A stretch of DNA of 64,000 bases from positions 5,186,891 through 5,250,890 of the forward strand of contig NZ_CP027557.1 of the NCBI RefSeq assembly GCF_014854695.1, in the 5' to 3' direction. Origin of the DNA: Rhodococcus rhodochrous. GTDB taxonomy: Bacteria > Actinomycetota > Actinomycetes > Mycobacteriales > Mycobacteriaceae. Shown here one piece after another: positions 1 to 8,833 of this stretch. Position numbers and translations under genes: made by a program. The notes under the pieces were generated by a model. That model was not told the origin of the DNA. It did no database searches and saw only the letters and a program-made list of their open reading frames with translations. Within the stretch, counting starts at the first letter, position 1; every line of letters starts with the position of its first letter.

Positions 1-83
1 CACGCGCTCGTCGAGAGCGGATGCGCGAGCGCTCCCCGGGTGTGACGGAGCTGGGGACGGTCGTCGAGTCGGCGGTCGAGCAT
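1..83 (-). CDS. possible 5' end of a divergent gene (partial)
   Basis: An ATG at 83 on the minus strand opens a frame that stays open to the window edge (27 codons, beginning MLDRRLDD). MarR regulators are often divergent from the gene they control, which is the only support. The fragment is too short to recognise and no clear ribosome binding site is visible. It may be chance. Confidence 0.2.
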   Translation of the reverse strand, partial: MLDRRLDDRPQLRHTRGALAHPLSTSA

Positions 84-93
84 CCGTCCACCG

Positions 94-109
94 TATTACT
101 TTACTAATA
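94..109. promoter_or_regulatory. candidate MarR operator
   Basis: A TATTA-n6-TAATA inverted repeat sits in a short AT-rich stretch 45 bases upstream of the MarR gene, in otherwise GC-rich DNA. Size and position fit an autoregulatory MarR site overlapping the promoter. The assignment is inferred from position and symmetry only. Confidence 0.45.
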
Positions 110-153
110 AAATATCTATGAAATTGTTCGTCCGATACCGTTAGACTTGCCAC

Positions 154-666
154 ATGCCCTCCGAGACACCCCAGCCCGATTACGTCGATCGCGTACGTCT
201 CGGATGGACCGCTCACTACCCCGACCTCGACCTCCGCCCCATCGACGTGATCGGCCGCATCACCCGCATCGGCTCGCTCGCGCTCACCTACTTCGATCGG
301 GAACTCGAAGCGAGCGGCATCAGCCGCAGCGAATTCGAGGTCCTCAGCGCGCTCGCCCGCAGCGACCATCCGTTACGCGCCAGCGAGGTCACCTCGATCA
401 CGGGCATCTCCGGCGCGTCGACCACGAAGCACACCGAGCGACTCGCCAAACTCGGTCTCGTCGAACGCAAACGACTCGAACGCGACGGCCGCGTCGTGCT
501 GCTCACCCTCACCGACGACGGGCGCGCACTCGTCGAGAAGGAATTCCCGCGACGCCTGGCGCGCGAGCGGCAGATGCTCGACGGGCTCGACGACGACGAG
601 GTGCAGGTCCTGTCCGATCTGTTGCGCAAGGTCGTCCGCAACGTCGAGAACCACTATCCGGCCTGA
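154..666 (+). CDS. MarR-family transcriptional regulator
   Basis: A 170-residue winged-helix protein with the MarR layout: an N-terminal dimerisation helix, a recognition helix around residues 80-95 (ITGISGASTTKHTERL) and a beta-wing with the LVERKRLERDGR pattern typical of the family. Such proteins are usually dimeric repressors released by small aromatic or lipophilic ligands. The upstream AT-rich inverted repeat at 94-109 is a plausible operator. The gene is convergent with the next one, 13 bases away. The ligand and targets cannot be read from the sequence; a divergent partner may lie left of the window. Confidence 0.85.
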   Translation: MPSETPQPDYVDRVRLGWTAHYPDLDLRPIDVIGRITRIGSLALTYFDRELEASGISRSEFEVLSALARSDHPLRASEVTSITGISGASTTKHTERLAKLGLVERKRLERDGRVVLLTLTDDGRALVEKEFPRRLARERQMLDGLDDDEVQVLSDLLRKVVRNVENHYPA

Positions 667-679
667 CCCCCGGAAGAGC

Positions 680-1159
680 TCAGGGCATCTCCTGCGTCTC
701 GGCCCGTTCGATCTCGCTCACGGCGCGACGCAGATACGCTTCGGGAGCCACGCGGCGCGCAGCGACGAGATCGGCGACGACGAGCAGGCCCGCGGCCAGA
801 TACTGCTCGGGGCGGATCCTCGGGCGTTCGGCGTCGGGATCGGACACGCCGAGCGCACCCGTGAGCACGGCGACGACGGCCTCGGGTTCGAGCGACGGCA
901 ACCATCGCAGACCGGAGCGGACGGAGCGTTCGAGCACGGCCTGCACGTCCTCACCGGCGAGGCCGTCGGGATGCAGTTCCTCGAGCAACTCCCGGACCAT
1001 GCCCGCGTGCACGGCCGTGACCTGCTCGTAGGGCAGGTCGACGAGCACCGCAACCGCCTCGTCGAAGGGCTCGGCCGACTCGCTGCGGGCAGCGGCGAGC
1101 GCATCGGCGGTGGCCGTCGCGATCTCGCGCGGCGTTCTCGGCCAGTGGTCGGGCCACAC
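680..1159 (-). CDS. conserved hypothetical protein, helical
   Basis: A 159-residue, Ala/Glu/Leu-rich, probably all-helical soluble protein starting at GTG 1159 behind an AGGAG box. The N-terminus reads WPDHWPRTPREIA. I do not recognise a family. It follows the DUF72 gene on the same strand after 33 bases, so the two are probably cotranscribed. No signal peptide or membrane segment is visible. Confidence 0.7.
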   Translation of the reverse strand: MWPDHWPRTPREIATATADALAAARSESAEPFDEAVAVLVDLPYEQVTAVHAGMVRELLEELHPDGLAGEDVQAVLERSVRSGLRWLPSLEPEAVVAVLTGALGVSDPDAERPRIRPEQYLAAGLLVVADLVAARRVAPEAYLRRAVSEIERAETQEMP

Positions 1160-1192
1160 AGCGATCTCCTGTCCTTCCTCCGGACGCCCGGG

Positions 1193-2005
1193 TCACAGGC
1201 GTTCCTGCAACGCGAGCGCGTCGTGCGGTGCACAGCCTTTCATGTCGTTGTCGAAGTACACGTAGACGTCCCTGCCGTCGCCGAGCCACCGGCGGATCCG
1301 CTCGGCCCACACGTCGAGGACCTCGGGGGTGTACCCGCTCGCGTACAACTCCTTGTCGCCGTGCATCCGCACGTAGACGAAATCGCTCGTGACGTCGGTG
1401 AGGAACGGGAACCTGCCGGCCGTGTCGGCGACGACGAGCCCGATATCGTGCGCGCGCAGCAACTCCACGGCCTCCGGGCTCGCGAGGTCGGGGTGCCGCA
1501 CCTCGACGGCGTGCCGCAGCGGACGCTCGGCATCCACCTCCACCCACACCCGGTCGTCGGCGAGTTTGTCGGTGTGCCGGCGGGCGAGTTCGCCGGCGGC
1601 CGTCGTCGTGCGGGGCAACCGGTCGAAGAAGTCCGCGAACCTGTCCTCCTCGAAACCGAGGGTCGGCGGGAGCTGCCACAGCACCGGACCGAGTTTCGGG
1701 CCGAGCGCGAGTACGCCGGAGGCGAAGAAATTGGCGAGGGCGTCGTCGACACCCGCGAGCCGCTTCATGTGGGTGACGAACCGCCCGCCCTTGACGGCAT
1801 AGACGAAGTCGTCGGGTGCGGCGTCCCGCCACGCGAGATAACTGCTCGGGCGCTGCAGCGAGTAGAACGAGCCGTTGATCTCGATCGACCCGAACCGCTG
1901 GGCGGCGTATTCGAGTTCCCGGCGCTGGACGAGTCCTTCCGGATAGAAGTCTCCGCGCCAGCCCGGATAGCGCCATCCCGATATCCCGATCCTCGCCCCG
2001 GCCAC
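1193..2005 (-). CDS. DUF72 family protein (YecE-like TIM barrel)
   Basis: About 270 residues. The N-terminal GISGWRYPGWRGDFYPEG motif and the YFDNDMKGCAPHDA stretch near the C-terminus are the hallmarks of DUF72/YecE proteins, which have a TIM-barrel fold and no firmly established biochemical role. I chose the GTG at 2005, placing the conserved GxSGW a few residues from the start; a TTG at 2053 would add 16 poorly conserved residues. It probably shares a transcript with the hypothetical gene downstream. Confidence 0.88.
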   Translation of the reverse strand: MAGARIGISGWRYPGWRGDFYPEGLVQRRELEYAAQRFGSIEINGSFYSLQRPSSYLAWRDAAPDDFVYAVKGGRFVTHMKRLAGVDDALANFFASGVLALGPKLGPVLWQLPPTLGFEEDRFADFFDRLPRTTTAAGELARRHTDKLADDRVWVEVDAERPLRHAVEVRHPDLASPEAVELLRAHDIGLVVADTAGRFPFLTDVTSDFVYVRMHGDKELYASGYTPEVLDVWAERIRRWLGDGRDVYVYFDNDMKGCAPHDALALQERL

Positions 2006-2103
2006 GTTTCCGAGCGTAACCTCGGCTTCGATTCGGCACGCGAAGCAGCACAACCGCGCTTATCCTCGGGGCTACAAGATCACATCACACGCCAGGAGCC
2101 GTC

Positions 2104-2685
2104 ATGTCCACGAGCTCGGTTTCTTCCAACGATCCGTTCCGATCACTGCTGAAGCAGATCTGGTGGGTGGTGCTGCTGCGCGGCATCCTCGCGGTCCTCT
2201 TCGGTGTCGTCGCGCTCGTCTGGCCCGGCATCACCGTGTGGGCGCTGGTGGTCGTCTTCGCGGCCTACGCGATCATCGACGGCATCGTGCTGGTCGTTCA
2301 ATCGATCCGCGACAAGCCCGAGGGCTGGGGTTGGTGGCTCGCCATGGGCGTCGTCTCCGTCCTCGCCGGTCTCGTCGCGCTGTTCTGGCCCGGCATCACC
2401 GCACTCGCACTGCTGTACGTGATCGCGTTCTACGCCATCCTGTTCGGCATCACCGGCATCGTCGGTGGTGTCCGCTTCCGGAAGGTCCCCGAGTCCGGAT
2501 GGGTGTGGTCGGTGCTCGCGGGCGTCGTCGCCGTCCTGTTCGGCATCGTGCTGCTGATCTTCCCCGGCGAGGGCATCCTGAGCCTGATCGTCCTGCTCGG
2601 CATCTACGCGATCCTGTTCGGCGTGCTGCTCGTCATCCTGGCGTTCCAGGCACGCAGCGCGGCGAAGAAGGCCGGCGTCATCTGA
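2104..2685 (+). CDS. HdeD-family (DUF308) membrane protein
   Basis: A 193-residue integral membrane protein with about six hydrophobic segments and two internal repeats of the LFGVVALVWPGIT / LVALFWPGITALAL type, which is the HdeD/DUF308 signature. In enterobacteria HdeD is linked to acid resistance; in actinobacteria the role is unproven. A good AGGAG lies seven bases upstream of ATG 2104. The gene ends in a terminator hairpin that contains its own stop codon. Confidence 0.88.
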   Translation: MSTSSVSSNDPFRSLLKQIWWVVLLRGILAVLFGVVALVWPGITVWALVVVFAAYAIIDGIVLVVQSIRDKPEGWGWWLAMGVVSVLAGLVALFWPGITALALLYVIAFYAILFGITGIVGGVRFRKVPESGWVWSVLAGVVAVLFGIVLLIFPGEGILSLIVLLGIYAILFGVLLVILAFQARSAAKKAGVI

Positions 2686-2697
2686 CAGCCGGCCTTC
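2667..2697. terminator. bidirectional terminator hairpin
   Basis: Perfect 10-bp GC-rich arms at 2667-2676 and 2688-2697 with an 11-base loop holding the HdeD gene stop codon. It lies between two convergent genes (stops at 2685 and 2711) and could terminate both transcripts. Confidence 0.75.
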
Positions 2698-2710
2698 TCC
2701 CCGATCGATC

Positions 2711-3118
2711 TCAGGCGTTGCGCAGACGACCCCACGCGTGCCAGCGGTCGATCTCGATCCACGCGTTGACGCGCTTGCCGTCGCGCGCGTGGTACGGCTT
2801 GCCCGTGTAGTGGCGAGCGATCCGATCGATGTCCTCCAGGGACGGATCGTCGGCGAGTTCGACGACCCGCCCCTGGAGGCTCACGTGCGTGACCCAGTCC
2901 TGCGGATCCATCGCCGACAGGCTCACCCGCGGATCGTTCCGCAGGTATTCGAGGCGCTTGCGGGTCGAATCCATGTTGACGAGGATGCGGCCGTCCTCGA
3001 AGACGTACCAGGTCGGAACGGACACCGGATGACCGTCCGGGCGCAGTGAGCTGATCGTGGCGTAATTGGGCTGGGCGAGGAATTCGGCGACGGCCTCGGG
3101 TACGGGTCGTTTCGGCAC
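2711..3118 (-). CDS. PPOX-class, probably F420-dependent, oxidoreductase
   Basis: A 135-residue split-barrel protein of the pyridoxamine 5'-phosphate oxidase-like superfamily. It shows the actinobacterial F420-type pattern: ATISSLRPDGHPVSVPTWYV near residues 20-40, then RVSLSAMDPQ and GRVVELADDP. These small proteins bind F420, FMN or heme, and cofactor cannot be fixed from sequence. The start is GTG 3118. It is divergent from the GYD gene with about 130 bases between. Confidence 0.85.
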   Translation of the reverse strand: MPKRPVPEAVAEFLAQPNYATISSLRPDGHPVSVPTWYVFEDGRILVNMDSTRKRLEYLRNDPRVSLSAMDPQDWVTHVSLQGRVVELADDPSLEDIDRIARHYTGKPYHARDGKRVNAWIEIDRWHAWGRLRNA

Positions 3119-3246
3119 GGCACTCCCTTTCGATGCGGCGGACAGGGTCTCGATATCGAGCCTAGGCCGCGATTCCCGGCGAAACCGTCCCCGGTGACGC
3201 GGGATGGACCGACCATGGAGGTCGGGATCCTCGAAAGGAGACGATC

Positions 3247-3576
3247 ATGCCGCGATATCTCTGGCAGGTGAACTACACCGCGGACGGCGCACGCGGGCTG
3301 CTCACGGACGGTGGTACGTCCCGACGCGACGCCATCGTCCGGATGGTCGAAAGTGTGGGCGGGACGGTCGATTCGGTGCACTTCGCGCTCGGTGGTCACG
3401 ATCTGTACGTGCTCGGCGAGGTGCCCGACGAGATCGCGGCCGCGACACTCGAGCTCCGCACGATCGCCTCCGGTGCCGCGCGCTCCACGCCGATCGCCCT
3501 GCTCACCCCCGAACAGGTCGACGAGGCCGCGCGCCGCGACGCGAGTTACCGGACGCCGGGGAGCTCGGGCAACTGA
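3247..3576 (+). CDS. GYD domain protein
   Basis: A 109-residue protein of the GYD family, small alpha/beta ferredoxin-like proteins of unknown function. The characteristic N-terminus YLWQVNYTADGARGLLTDG, the VGGTVDSVHFALGGHDLYV segment and the acidic EVPDEIAAATLELRTIASG segment are present. An AAGGAG box precedes ATG 3247. It reads alone, just before the MFS transporter gene. Confidence 0.85.
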   Translation: MPRYLWQVNYTADGARGLLTDGGTSRRDAIVRMVESVGGTVDSVHFALGGHDLYVLGEVPDEIAAATLELRTIASGAARSTPIALLTPEQVDEAARRDASYRTPGSSGN

Positions 3577-3651
3577 CCGCTCGCCTCCCGCGACGAGCTG
3601 CTGGGTATCGTCTGCTCATCCTGTTGCTTTCTCGAAGAAAGTGAATTCGTG

Positions 3652-4941
3652 ATGAGTGTGCGCCCGGCCCAGCGCAGCGACCGCCGCCCGGCCCGGATCC
3701 ACCCGGCATGGTGGGTCGCCGCGGTGGCCTTCCTCGCGTTGTTCGGCGCCGCAGGCTTCCGGGCGGCACCCGGCGCGCTCATGGTGCCGCTGCACGACGA
3801 GTTCGGCTGGTCGACGAGCGTCATGTCGCTCGCGGTGAGCATCAACCTCGTCCTGTTCGGACTCGTCGCACCGTTCGCCGCCGCCCTGATGGACCGGTTC
3901 GGCATGCGCCGGGTGATCTCGTCGGCGTTGTTCCTGGTGGCGCTCGGTGCTGCCGGCAGTGTCGCCATGACCGCCTCGTGGCAGTTGCTCGTGTTCTGGG
4001 GACTGCTCATCGGTACCGGCACGGGGTCGATGGCCCTGGTCCTGGCGGCGACCATCGCCGACCGATGGTTCGTCGAGCGTCGCGGGCTGGTGATGGGCAT
4101 CCTCACTGCGGGTTCCGCGACCGGCCAACTGGTGATCCTGCCTCCCGTCGCCGCGCTCGCGGAGAACGTCGGGTGGCGGCAGGCATCGCTCGTGATCGCC
4201 GCGGCGGCGATTGTCGTCGTCCCGCTGGTGTGGGCGGTGATCCGCGATCATCCCGACGAGCGCGGTGTCCTGCCCTACGGTGCCGACCCCGAGACCTACC
4301 TGGCGCCGACGCGAGCGACCGGCGGTGCCGTCACCCGCGCTCTCGAAGGGCTGGCCTTCGCGGTGCGTCACCGGGCGTTCTGGGCGCTGGCGATCGCCTT
4401 CGCCATCTGCGGGGCCACCACCAACGGACTCGTCGGCATCCACTTCATCCCGTCGGCCCACGACCACGGCATGCCCACGACCACCGCAGCGAGCCTCATG
4501 GCCGCCGTGGGGATCTTCGACATCGTCGGCACCATCGCCTCCGGATGGCTGACCGACAAGTTCGACCCCCGCAAGCTGCTGGCCTTCTACTACACCTTCC
4601 GCGGCGTGGGTCTGCTCCTGCTGCCCTGGCTGTTGCAGGAGTCCGTGCACCCCAGCATGATCCTGTTCGTCGTGGTCTACGGTCTGGACTGGGTCGCCAC
4701 CGTGCCGCCGACCGCGATGCTGTGCCGCCGGATCTTCGGCGACCGCGGAACCATCGTGTTCGGCTGGGTGTTCGCCTCCCACCAGATCGGTGCCGCGGCG
4801 GCCGCTTTCGGAGCCGGGGTCATCCGCGACAGCCTCGGAACCTACACCTACGCGTGGTGGGCCGGAGCGACCCTGTGCGCGGTCGCCGCCTCGCTGTCGA
4901 TCCTCACCAGAGGCAGTGTCGCCGTGAAATGTCGCAATTGA
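3652..4941 (+). CDS. MFS transporter
   Basis: About 429 residues with twelve predicted membrane segments and the MFS loop 2-3 motif region (MDRFGMRRVISSALF). The protein resembles the OFA/monocarboxylate branch (RAAPGALMVPLHDEFGW at the first helix; DKFDPRKLLAFYY in the central loop). Substrate is unknown; organic anions are common for this branch. ATG 3652 or the GTG immediately before it can be the start. Confidence 0.88.
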   Translation: MSVRPAQRSDRRPARIHPAWWVAAVAFLALFGAAGFRAAPGALMVPLHDEFGWSTSVMSLAVSINLVLFGLVAPFAAALMDRFGMRRVISSALFLVALGAAGSVAMTASWQLLVFWGLLIGTGTGSMALVLAATIADRWFVERRGLVMGILTAGSATGQLVILPPVAALAENVGWRQASLVIAAAAIVVVPLVWAVIRDHPDERGVLPYGADPETYLAPTRATGGAVTRALEGLAFAVRHRAFWALAIAFAICGATTNGLVGIHFIPSAHDHGMPTTTAASLMAAVGIFDIVGTIASGWLTDKFDPRKLLAFYYTFRGVGLLLLPWLLQESVHPSMILFVVVYGLDWVATVPPTAMLCRRIFGDRGTIVFGWVFASHQIGAAAAAFGAGVIRDSLGTYTYAWWAGATLCAVAASLSILTRGSVAVKCRN

Positions 4942-4986
4942 ACGAATCGGCTGTTTCCGCCTGCGCGGAGCTGTCACACTTTCGGC

Positions 4987-6228
4987 ATGCTGATCGGACG
5001 AAAGGCTCCGGCGCTGATCTGTGCCGTCGGAATCCTGTGCGCCTGTTCGCCATCGGGTGACGATCCGACCGCCCAGGCACAGCCGACGAACAGCGCCGGG
5101 ACCGACGCGATCGTGCAGATCGTCGACGAAGCCATGGCCGACCGGCACCTGCGCGCCGTCCTCGTGCGGGTCTCGCAAGGCGGCGAGGAGATCGTCACCC
5201 GTGCCTTCGGAGAGTCGATGACGGGTGTTCCGGCGACCACCGACATGCACTTCCGCAACGGTGCCGTCGCCATCTCGTACGTCGCGACCGTGCTGCTGCA
5301 ACTCGTCGACGAGGGCGTGGTGGGTCTCGACGACAGGGTGTCGCAGTGGCTGCCCGATCTCGCGCACGCCGACCGCGTCACCCTCGGTCAGCTGGCGCAG
5401 ATGACGTCGGGTTATCCGGATTACGTGCTCGGCAACGACGAGTTCGCCGACGCGAGCTACGCGGATCCGTTCCGCGCGTGGACCCCGGACGAACTCCTCG
5501 CGTACGCGACGTCGAAACCGTTGCTCTACGAGCCCGGCACCAACTGGAACTACGCCCACACCAACTACGTGATCCTGGGCTCGGCGCTCGAGGAGATCAC
5601 CGGCCGGCCGATGGACGAACTCGTTCGGGAACGAGTGCTCGAACCCCTGGGATTGGACGGCACCGCGGCCTCGCAGACGGCCGCGATGCCCGACCCGGTA
5701 CTGCACGCCTTCTCCTCCGAACGGCGCGAGTTCCTGGGTGTTCCCGCGGGCACCCCCTTCTACGAAGAGAGCACCTTCTGGAACCCGTCGTGGACCATCA
5801 CCTCCGGAGCCGTGCAGACCAGCACCATCTTCGACCTGCACGACACCGCCGTGGCGATCGGCACCGGTGAACTACTGTCGGAAGAGTCGTATGCGGCCAT
5901 GGTCTCGACCGATCTGCGCGGTCGCACCCATGCGCAGCCCGACTGTTCGACCTGCTTCGAGCAGTCGGAGGCGTACACCTACGGGCTCGGTGTGGTGATC
6001 ACCGGGGACTGGCTGATGCAGAACCCGATGTTCGGTGGTTACTCCGCCGTCGAGGCGTATCTGCCCGAGCAGGAGGTGGCGATCGCACTCGCCGTGACCT
6101 ACGAACCGGAGGCCTTCGACGACACCGGCGGATACGTGAACGAGGCAGACGCCCTGTTCCGCAGGATCGCGGCGGAGGTCGCCCCCGATCACGCACCGCC
6201 GACGCACGAGCGCCCGGCCGGCAACTGA
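4987..6228 (+). CDS. lipoprotein of the serine beta-lactamase-like fold, catalytic motifs altered
   Basis: A 413-residue secreted protein with a lipoprotein signal peptide (lipobox ILCAC, Cys20). Overall it follows the class C beta-lactamase/esterase (COG1680) fold, for example YEPGTNWNYAHTNYVILG. The catalytic motifs are not intact: the SxxK site aligns with A93-V-A-I96, the Tyr-x-Asn site reads Y189-A-H191, and the C-terminal HxG/KTG region reads MFGG. It is therefore probably a non-hydrolytic cell-envelope protein. It is convergent with the acyl-CoA synthetase gene across a strong terminator. Confidence 0.85.
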   Translation: MLIGRKAPALICAVGILCACSPSGDDPTAQAQPTNSAGTDAIVQIVDEAMADRHLRAVLVRVSQGGEEIVTRAFGESMTGVPATTDMHFRNGAVAISYVATVLLQLVDEGVVGLDDRVSQWLPDLAHADRVTLGQLAQMTSGYPDYVLGNDEFADASYADPFRAWTPDELLAYATSKPLLYEPGTNWNYAHTNYVILGSALEEITGRPMDELVRERVLEPLGLDGTAASQTAAMPDPVLHAFSSERREFLGVPAGTPFYEESTFWNPSWTITSGAVQTSTIFDLHDTAVAIGTGELLSEESYAAMVSTDLRGRTHAQPDCSTCFEQSEAYTYGLGVVITGDWLMQNPMFGGYSAVEAYLPEQEVAIALAVTYEPEAFDDTGGYVNEADALFRRIAAEVAPDHAPPTHERPAGN

Positions 6229-6241
6229 GCCGGCCGGGCGC
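6210..6241. terminator. bidirectional terminator hairpin
   Basis: A 13-bp perfect GC stem (6210-6222 and 6229-6241) with a 6-base loop. The stop codon of the lipoprotein gene falls in the loop, and the acyl-CoA synthetase gene ends at 6264 from the other side. Confidence 0.8.
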
Positions 6242-6263
6242 ATCGGGTGCGTCGCGGGGTTGG

Positions 6264-7961
6264 TCAGGTGTTTCGGAAGTCGCGTTCGGAACCCGCCCAC
6301 TCGCCGGCCCACTCGCGCAGTTCCACGGCGCGGATCTTCGATCCGTTGCCACCGACAGTGGTGGGCATCCGTTCGATGACGTGGATCGCCGTGGGCACCT
6401 TGAAGGCCGCGAGGGTCTCGCGGCACCAGGCCCGAAGGGTCCCCGAGGTCGTGTCCGCGGGTGCGTCGTCGGTGGGGACGACGAAACCGATCGCCTCGGT
6501 GTAGCCGCCGTCGCCGGTGATACCGACGACCTTGGCCGTGGCCACGCCGGGATGCTCCGCCAGACGAGTCTCGATCTCGGCGGGGTCGACGAGGAAGCCG
6601 CGCAGGCGCAGGACGTCGCCCATCCGGCAGATGTAGCGGAAGCCTCCGTCGCCGAGGTCGACGGCGAGGTCGCCGCTGCGGAACCAGCCGTCGGCCGTGA
6701 ACGCGCGCGCGGCGGCGTCGGGGTTCCCGAGATAAGCGTCGACGACGTTCGGGCCGCGGAACTGCAGTTCGCCCTGCTCACCGGCCGGGAGGACCCGATC
6801 GTCGTAGGGGTCGGCGACCCGCAGTTCGATCGCCGTGTCGACCGCGCGGCCGCCACCGTTCCAACGCACCGATTCCGGATCGTCGGCATTCCACAGCATC
6901 GCGAGAGCGAACACCTCCGACGAACCGAACACACCGGAGGTGTGGGTGCCGAATTCGTCGCGCAGCCATCGGGCGATCTCGTGGGAGCGGCCGAGGAAGT
7001 CGGCGATACCGACCCAGCGCAGTGCCGACAGGTCGACGCGTTCGCCATCGTGCCAGGCGTCGTAGAGACGGCCGAACAGGTCGTCGGCGCCCACCGCGTG
7101 CGTGACCCCGACCTCCCGCATCCGGCGCAGGACCGCGCCCGGATCGAAGACCGTCTCCATGAGCAGCGCTCCCCCACCGGCGAGCGCGGCCATCGCGGTA
7201 CTGAAACCGAAGACGCCCGAAACGGGGAGCACGCACAGCGCCACGTCGCCCTCGACGATCTTCATGATCGCGGCATCGGCGCGTCCGTGACGGACGACCG
7301 CGTTGCCGCGGTGCGCGGCGAGTTTGGGCACACCGGTGGAACCGGACGTCGTGAACGCCACTGCGATCCGGTCCTCGGGATCGTCGTCGATTCCCGCCGG
7401 GGTGAGTGTCGCGGTGTCGGGTGTCCCGGGTGCACTCGCGCCACGCGTGTCGCCGCTGCCGGCCGTCCACGCGCCGCCGCCGAGGTCGAAGTCGGCCGGG
7501 GACGCCGACGCGTTCGCCGGTCCGGGCACCACCGCGACCACCGGGGTGGCCACGTCGGGGACGGACGCCGCGGCCTCGGTGAGCCGGCCGAACAGGTCGA
7601 GTCCGTGGAAGGCGGCCGGCACGGCCACGACGGCAGGTCGCGCAGCAGTGAGGATGTGCGCGACCTCGCGGGTGTTGTAGCGGGTGTTGACACCGATGAC
7701 ATGGGCGCCGAGCGCGGAGGCTGCGAACTGCCACACGAGTGCGTCGGACCAGTTCGGCAACATCACCGCGATGCACTGGCCGGCGCGCAGGCCGATTCCG
7801 TCGAGTTCACTGCGCACGGCCTCGACCCGGTCGCGGAACTCTTCGCGGCTGCGGGCCACCGCCACGTCGTCGACGATGTCGTAGGCGATCGGGGCGTCCG
7901 CATTCGCGGCGACGAGGCCGTCGAGCAGTGCGGGCAGGGTGTCGGTGCGGGTGGTGGTCAC
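6264..7961 (-). CDS. acyl-CoA synthetase / AMP-dependent ligase
   Basis: A 565-residue ANL-superfamily enzyme that would activate a carboxylic acid to its CoA thioester. Visible motifs: the P-loop TTSGSTGVPK, the adenylate-binding VFGSSEVFA, the hinge region GDGGFRYICRMGDVLRLRG and the C-terminal lysine motif GGNGSKIRAVEL. The GTG start at 7961 overlaps the stop of the alpha/beta hydrolase gene (GTGA), so translation is probably coupled. It is the last gene of a four-gene operon. Substrate specificity cannot be read. Confidence 0.9.
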   Translation of the reverse strand: MTTTRTDTLPALLDGLVAANADAPIAYDIVDDVAVARSREEFRDRVEAVRSELDGIGLRAGQCIAVMLPNWSDALVWQFAASALGAHVIGVNTRYNTREVAHILTAARPAVVAVPAAFHGLDLFGRLTEAAASVPDVATPVVAVVPGPANASASPADFDLGGGAWTAGSGDTRGASAPGTPDTATLTPAGIDDDPEDRIAVAFTTSGSTGVPKLAAHRGNAVVRHGRADAAIMKIVEGDVALCVLPVSGVFGFSTAMAALAGGGALLMETVFDPGAVLRRMREVGVTHAVGADDLFGRLYDAWHDGERVDLSALRWVGIADFLGRSHEIARWLRDEFGTHTSGVFGSSEVFALAMLWNADDPESVRWNGGGRAVDTAIELRVADPYDDRVLPAGEQGELQFRGPNVVDAYLGNPDAAARAFTADGWFRSGDLAVDLGDGGFRYICRMGDVLRLRGFLVDPAEIETRLAEHPGVATAKVVGITGDGGYTEAIGFVVPTDDAPADTTSGTLRAWCRETLAAFKVPTAIHVIERMPTTVGGNGSKIRAVELREWAGEWAGSERDFRNT

Positions 7962-8833
7962 AGCGCTGCCTCCTCGGGAACAGCGACCCGGCGCAGCTCA
8001 CCGATCCAGGTGTCGGCGAGCGCGGCGAAGTCGTCGATCTCCTCCATCGGATAGTGCCCGATGCCGGCCAATGCCGTGAAGCGGGCGCGTCCGGGAAGTG
8101 CGTCGTTGATGGTCTCTGCGGCCCGGGCCACGGCGTCGGGGTCGATCCACGGGTCGTCGACGCCGGCGACGAGGTGGATCGGTGCGGTCAGGCGGTCGAG
8201 GCGGTCGCGCACGTCGTGGGTTCCCCAGCCGATCAGATCGGACGACGAGATCTCCGGGTCCTCCCGCTTGTGCATGAGCGCGATCGTGTGCGCCTTCGCC
8301 TCCGGAACCGAGCGCCCCACGGATGCAAGGGTTCCCAGATAGGTGCGCTCGGAGCGCGACGGTCCGGCGACGTCCTCGAGTTCACGGCGCAGACCGGCGA
8401 CGTTGACGCGGCCCGGGCCGGGTTCGGCTTCCATCGCGACGGCCCCGGACAGCGGACGGTCCGGGCGGGTCGCGAGTTCGAGGGTGAGCTTGCCCCCGAT
8501 CGAACAGCCCATGACGAACGGCCGGTCGATCCCGAGCGCGTCGAGCACCTCGCACAACCAGTCGCCGTAGGTGATCAGGCTTGTGACGGGGCCCCCGGGT
8601 GCGGGTTCGGAACGTCCGTGGCCGGGCAGGTCGGGGACGATCACCCGGTAGCCGCGGTCGGCGAGATCACGGGCCACGTGGCGCCACTGCACGCCGCTCT
8701 GGCCGGCGGTGTGGATGCACAGGACGGTGGGCAGGTCGGTCGCGTCGAGCGCGTTGCCGGATCGTGCGTCGGGAGTGACGATCTCGACGAAGCCGAGCGC
8801 TCCGCCGATCTCCAGGTAGCGGGCCTCGATCAT
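7958..8833 (-). CDS. alpha/beta hydrolase
   Basis: About 291 residues with the alpha/beta hydrolase core: oxyanion region CIHTAGQSG, PDLPGHGRS, the nucleophile elbow GCSIGG, an acid in VAGVDDPWI and the His in GIGHYPMEE. The oxyanion motif HTAGQSG is unusual and typical of a subgroup found near acyl-CoA genes. The ATG start overlaps the upstream stop (ATGA). It may cleave an ester, lactone or thioester of the acid handled by this operon. Confidence 0.88.
   Translation of the reverse strand: MIEARYLEIGGALGFVEIVTPDARSGNALDATDLPTVLCIHTAGQSGVQWRHVARDLADRGYRVIVPDLPGHGRSEPAPGGPVTSLITYGDWLCEVLDALGIDRPFVMGCSIGGKLTLELATRPDRPLSGAVAMEAEPGPGRVNVAGLRRELEDVAGPSRSERTYLGTLASVGRSVPEAKAHTIALMHKREDPEISSSDLIGWGTHDVRDRLDRLTAPIHLVAGVDDPWIDPDAVARAAETINDALPGRARFTALAGIGHYPMEEIDDFAALADTWIGELRRVAVPEEAAL

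Noticed and set aside
3616-5841. 741-codon minus-strand frame
   Set aside because: It is antisense to the MFS transporter and the lipoprotein gene; its composition is typical of shadow frames.
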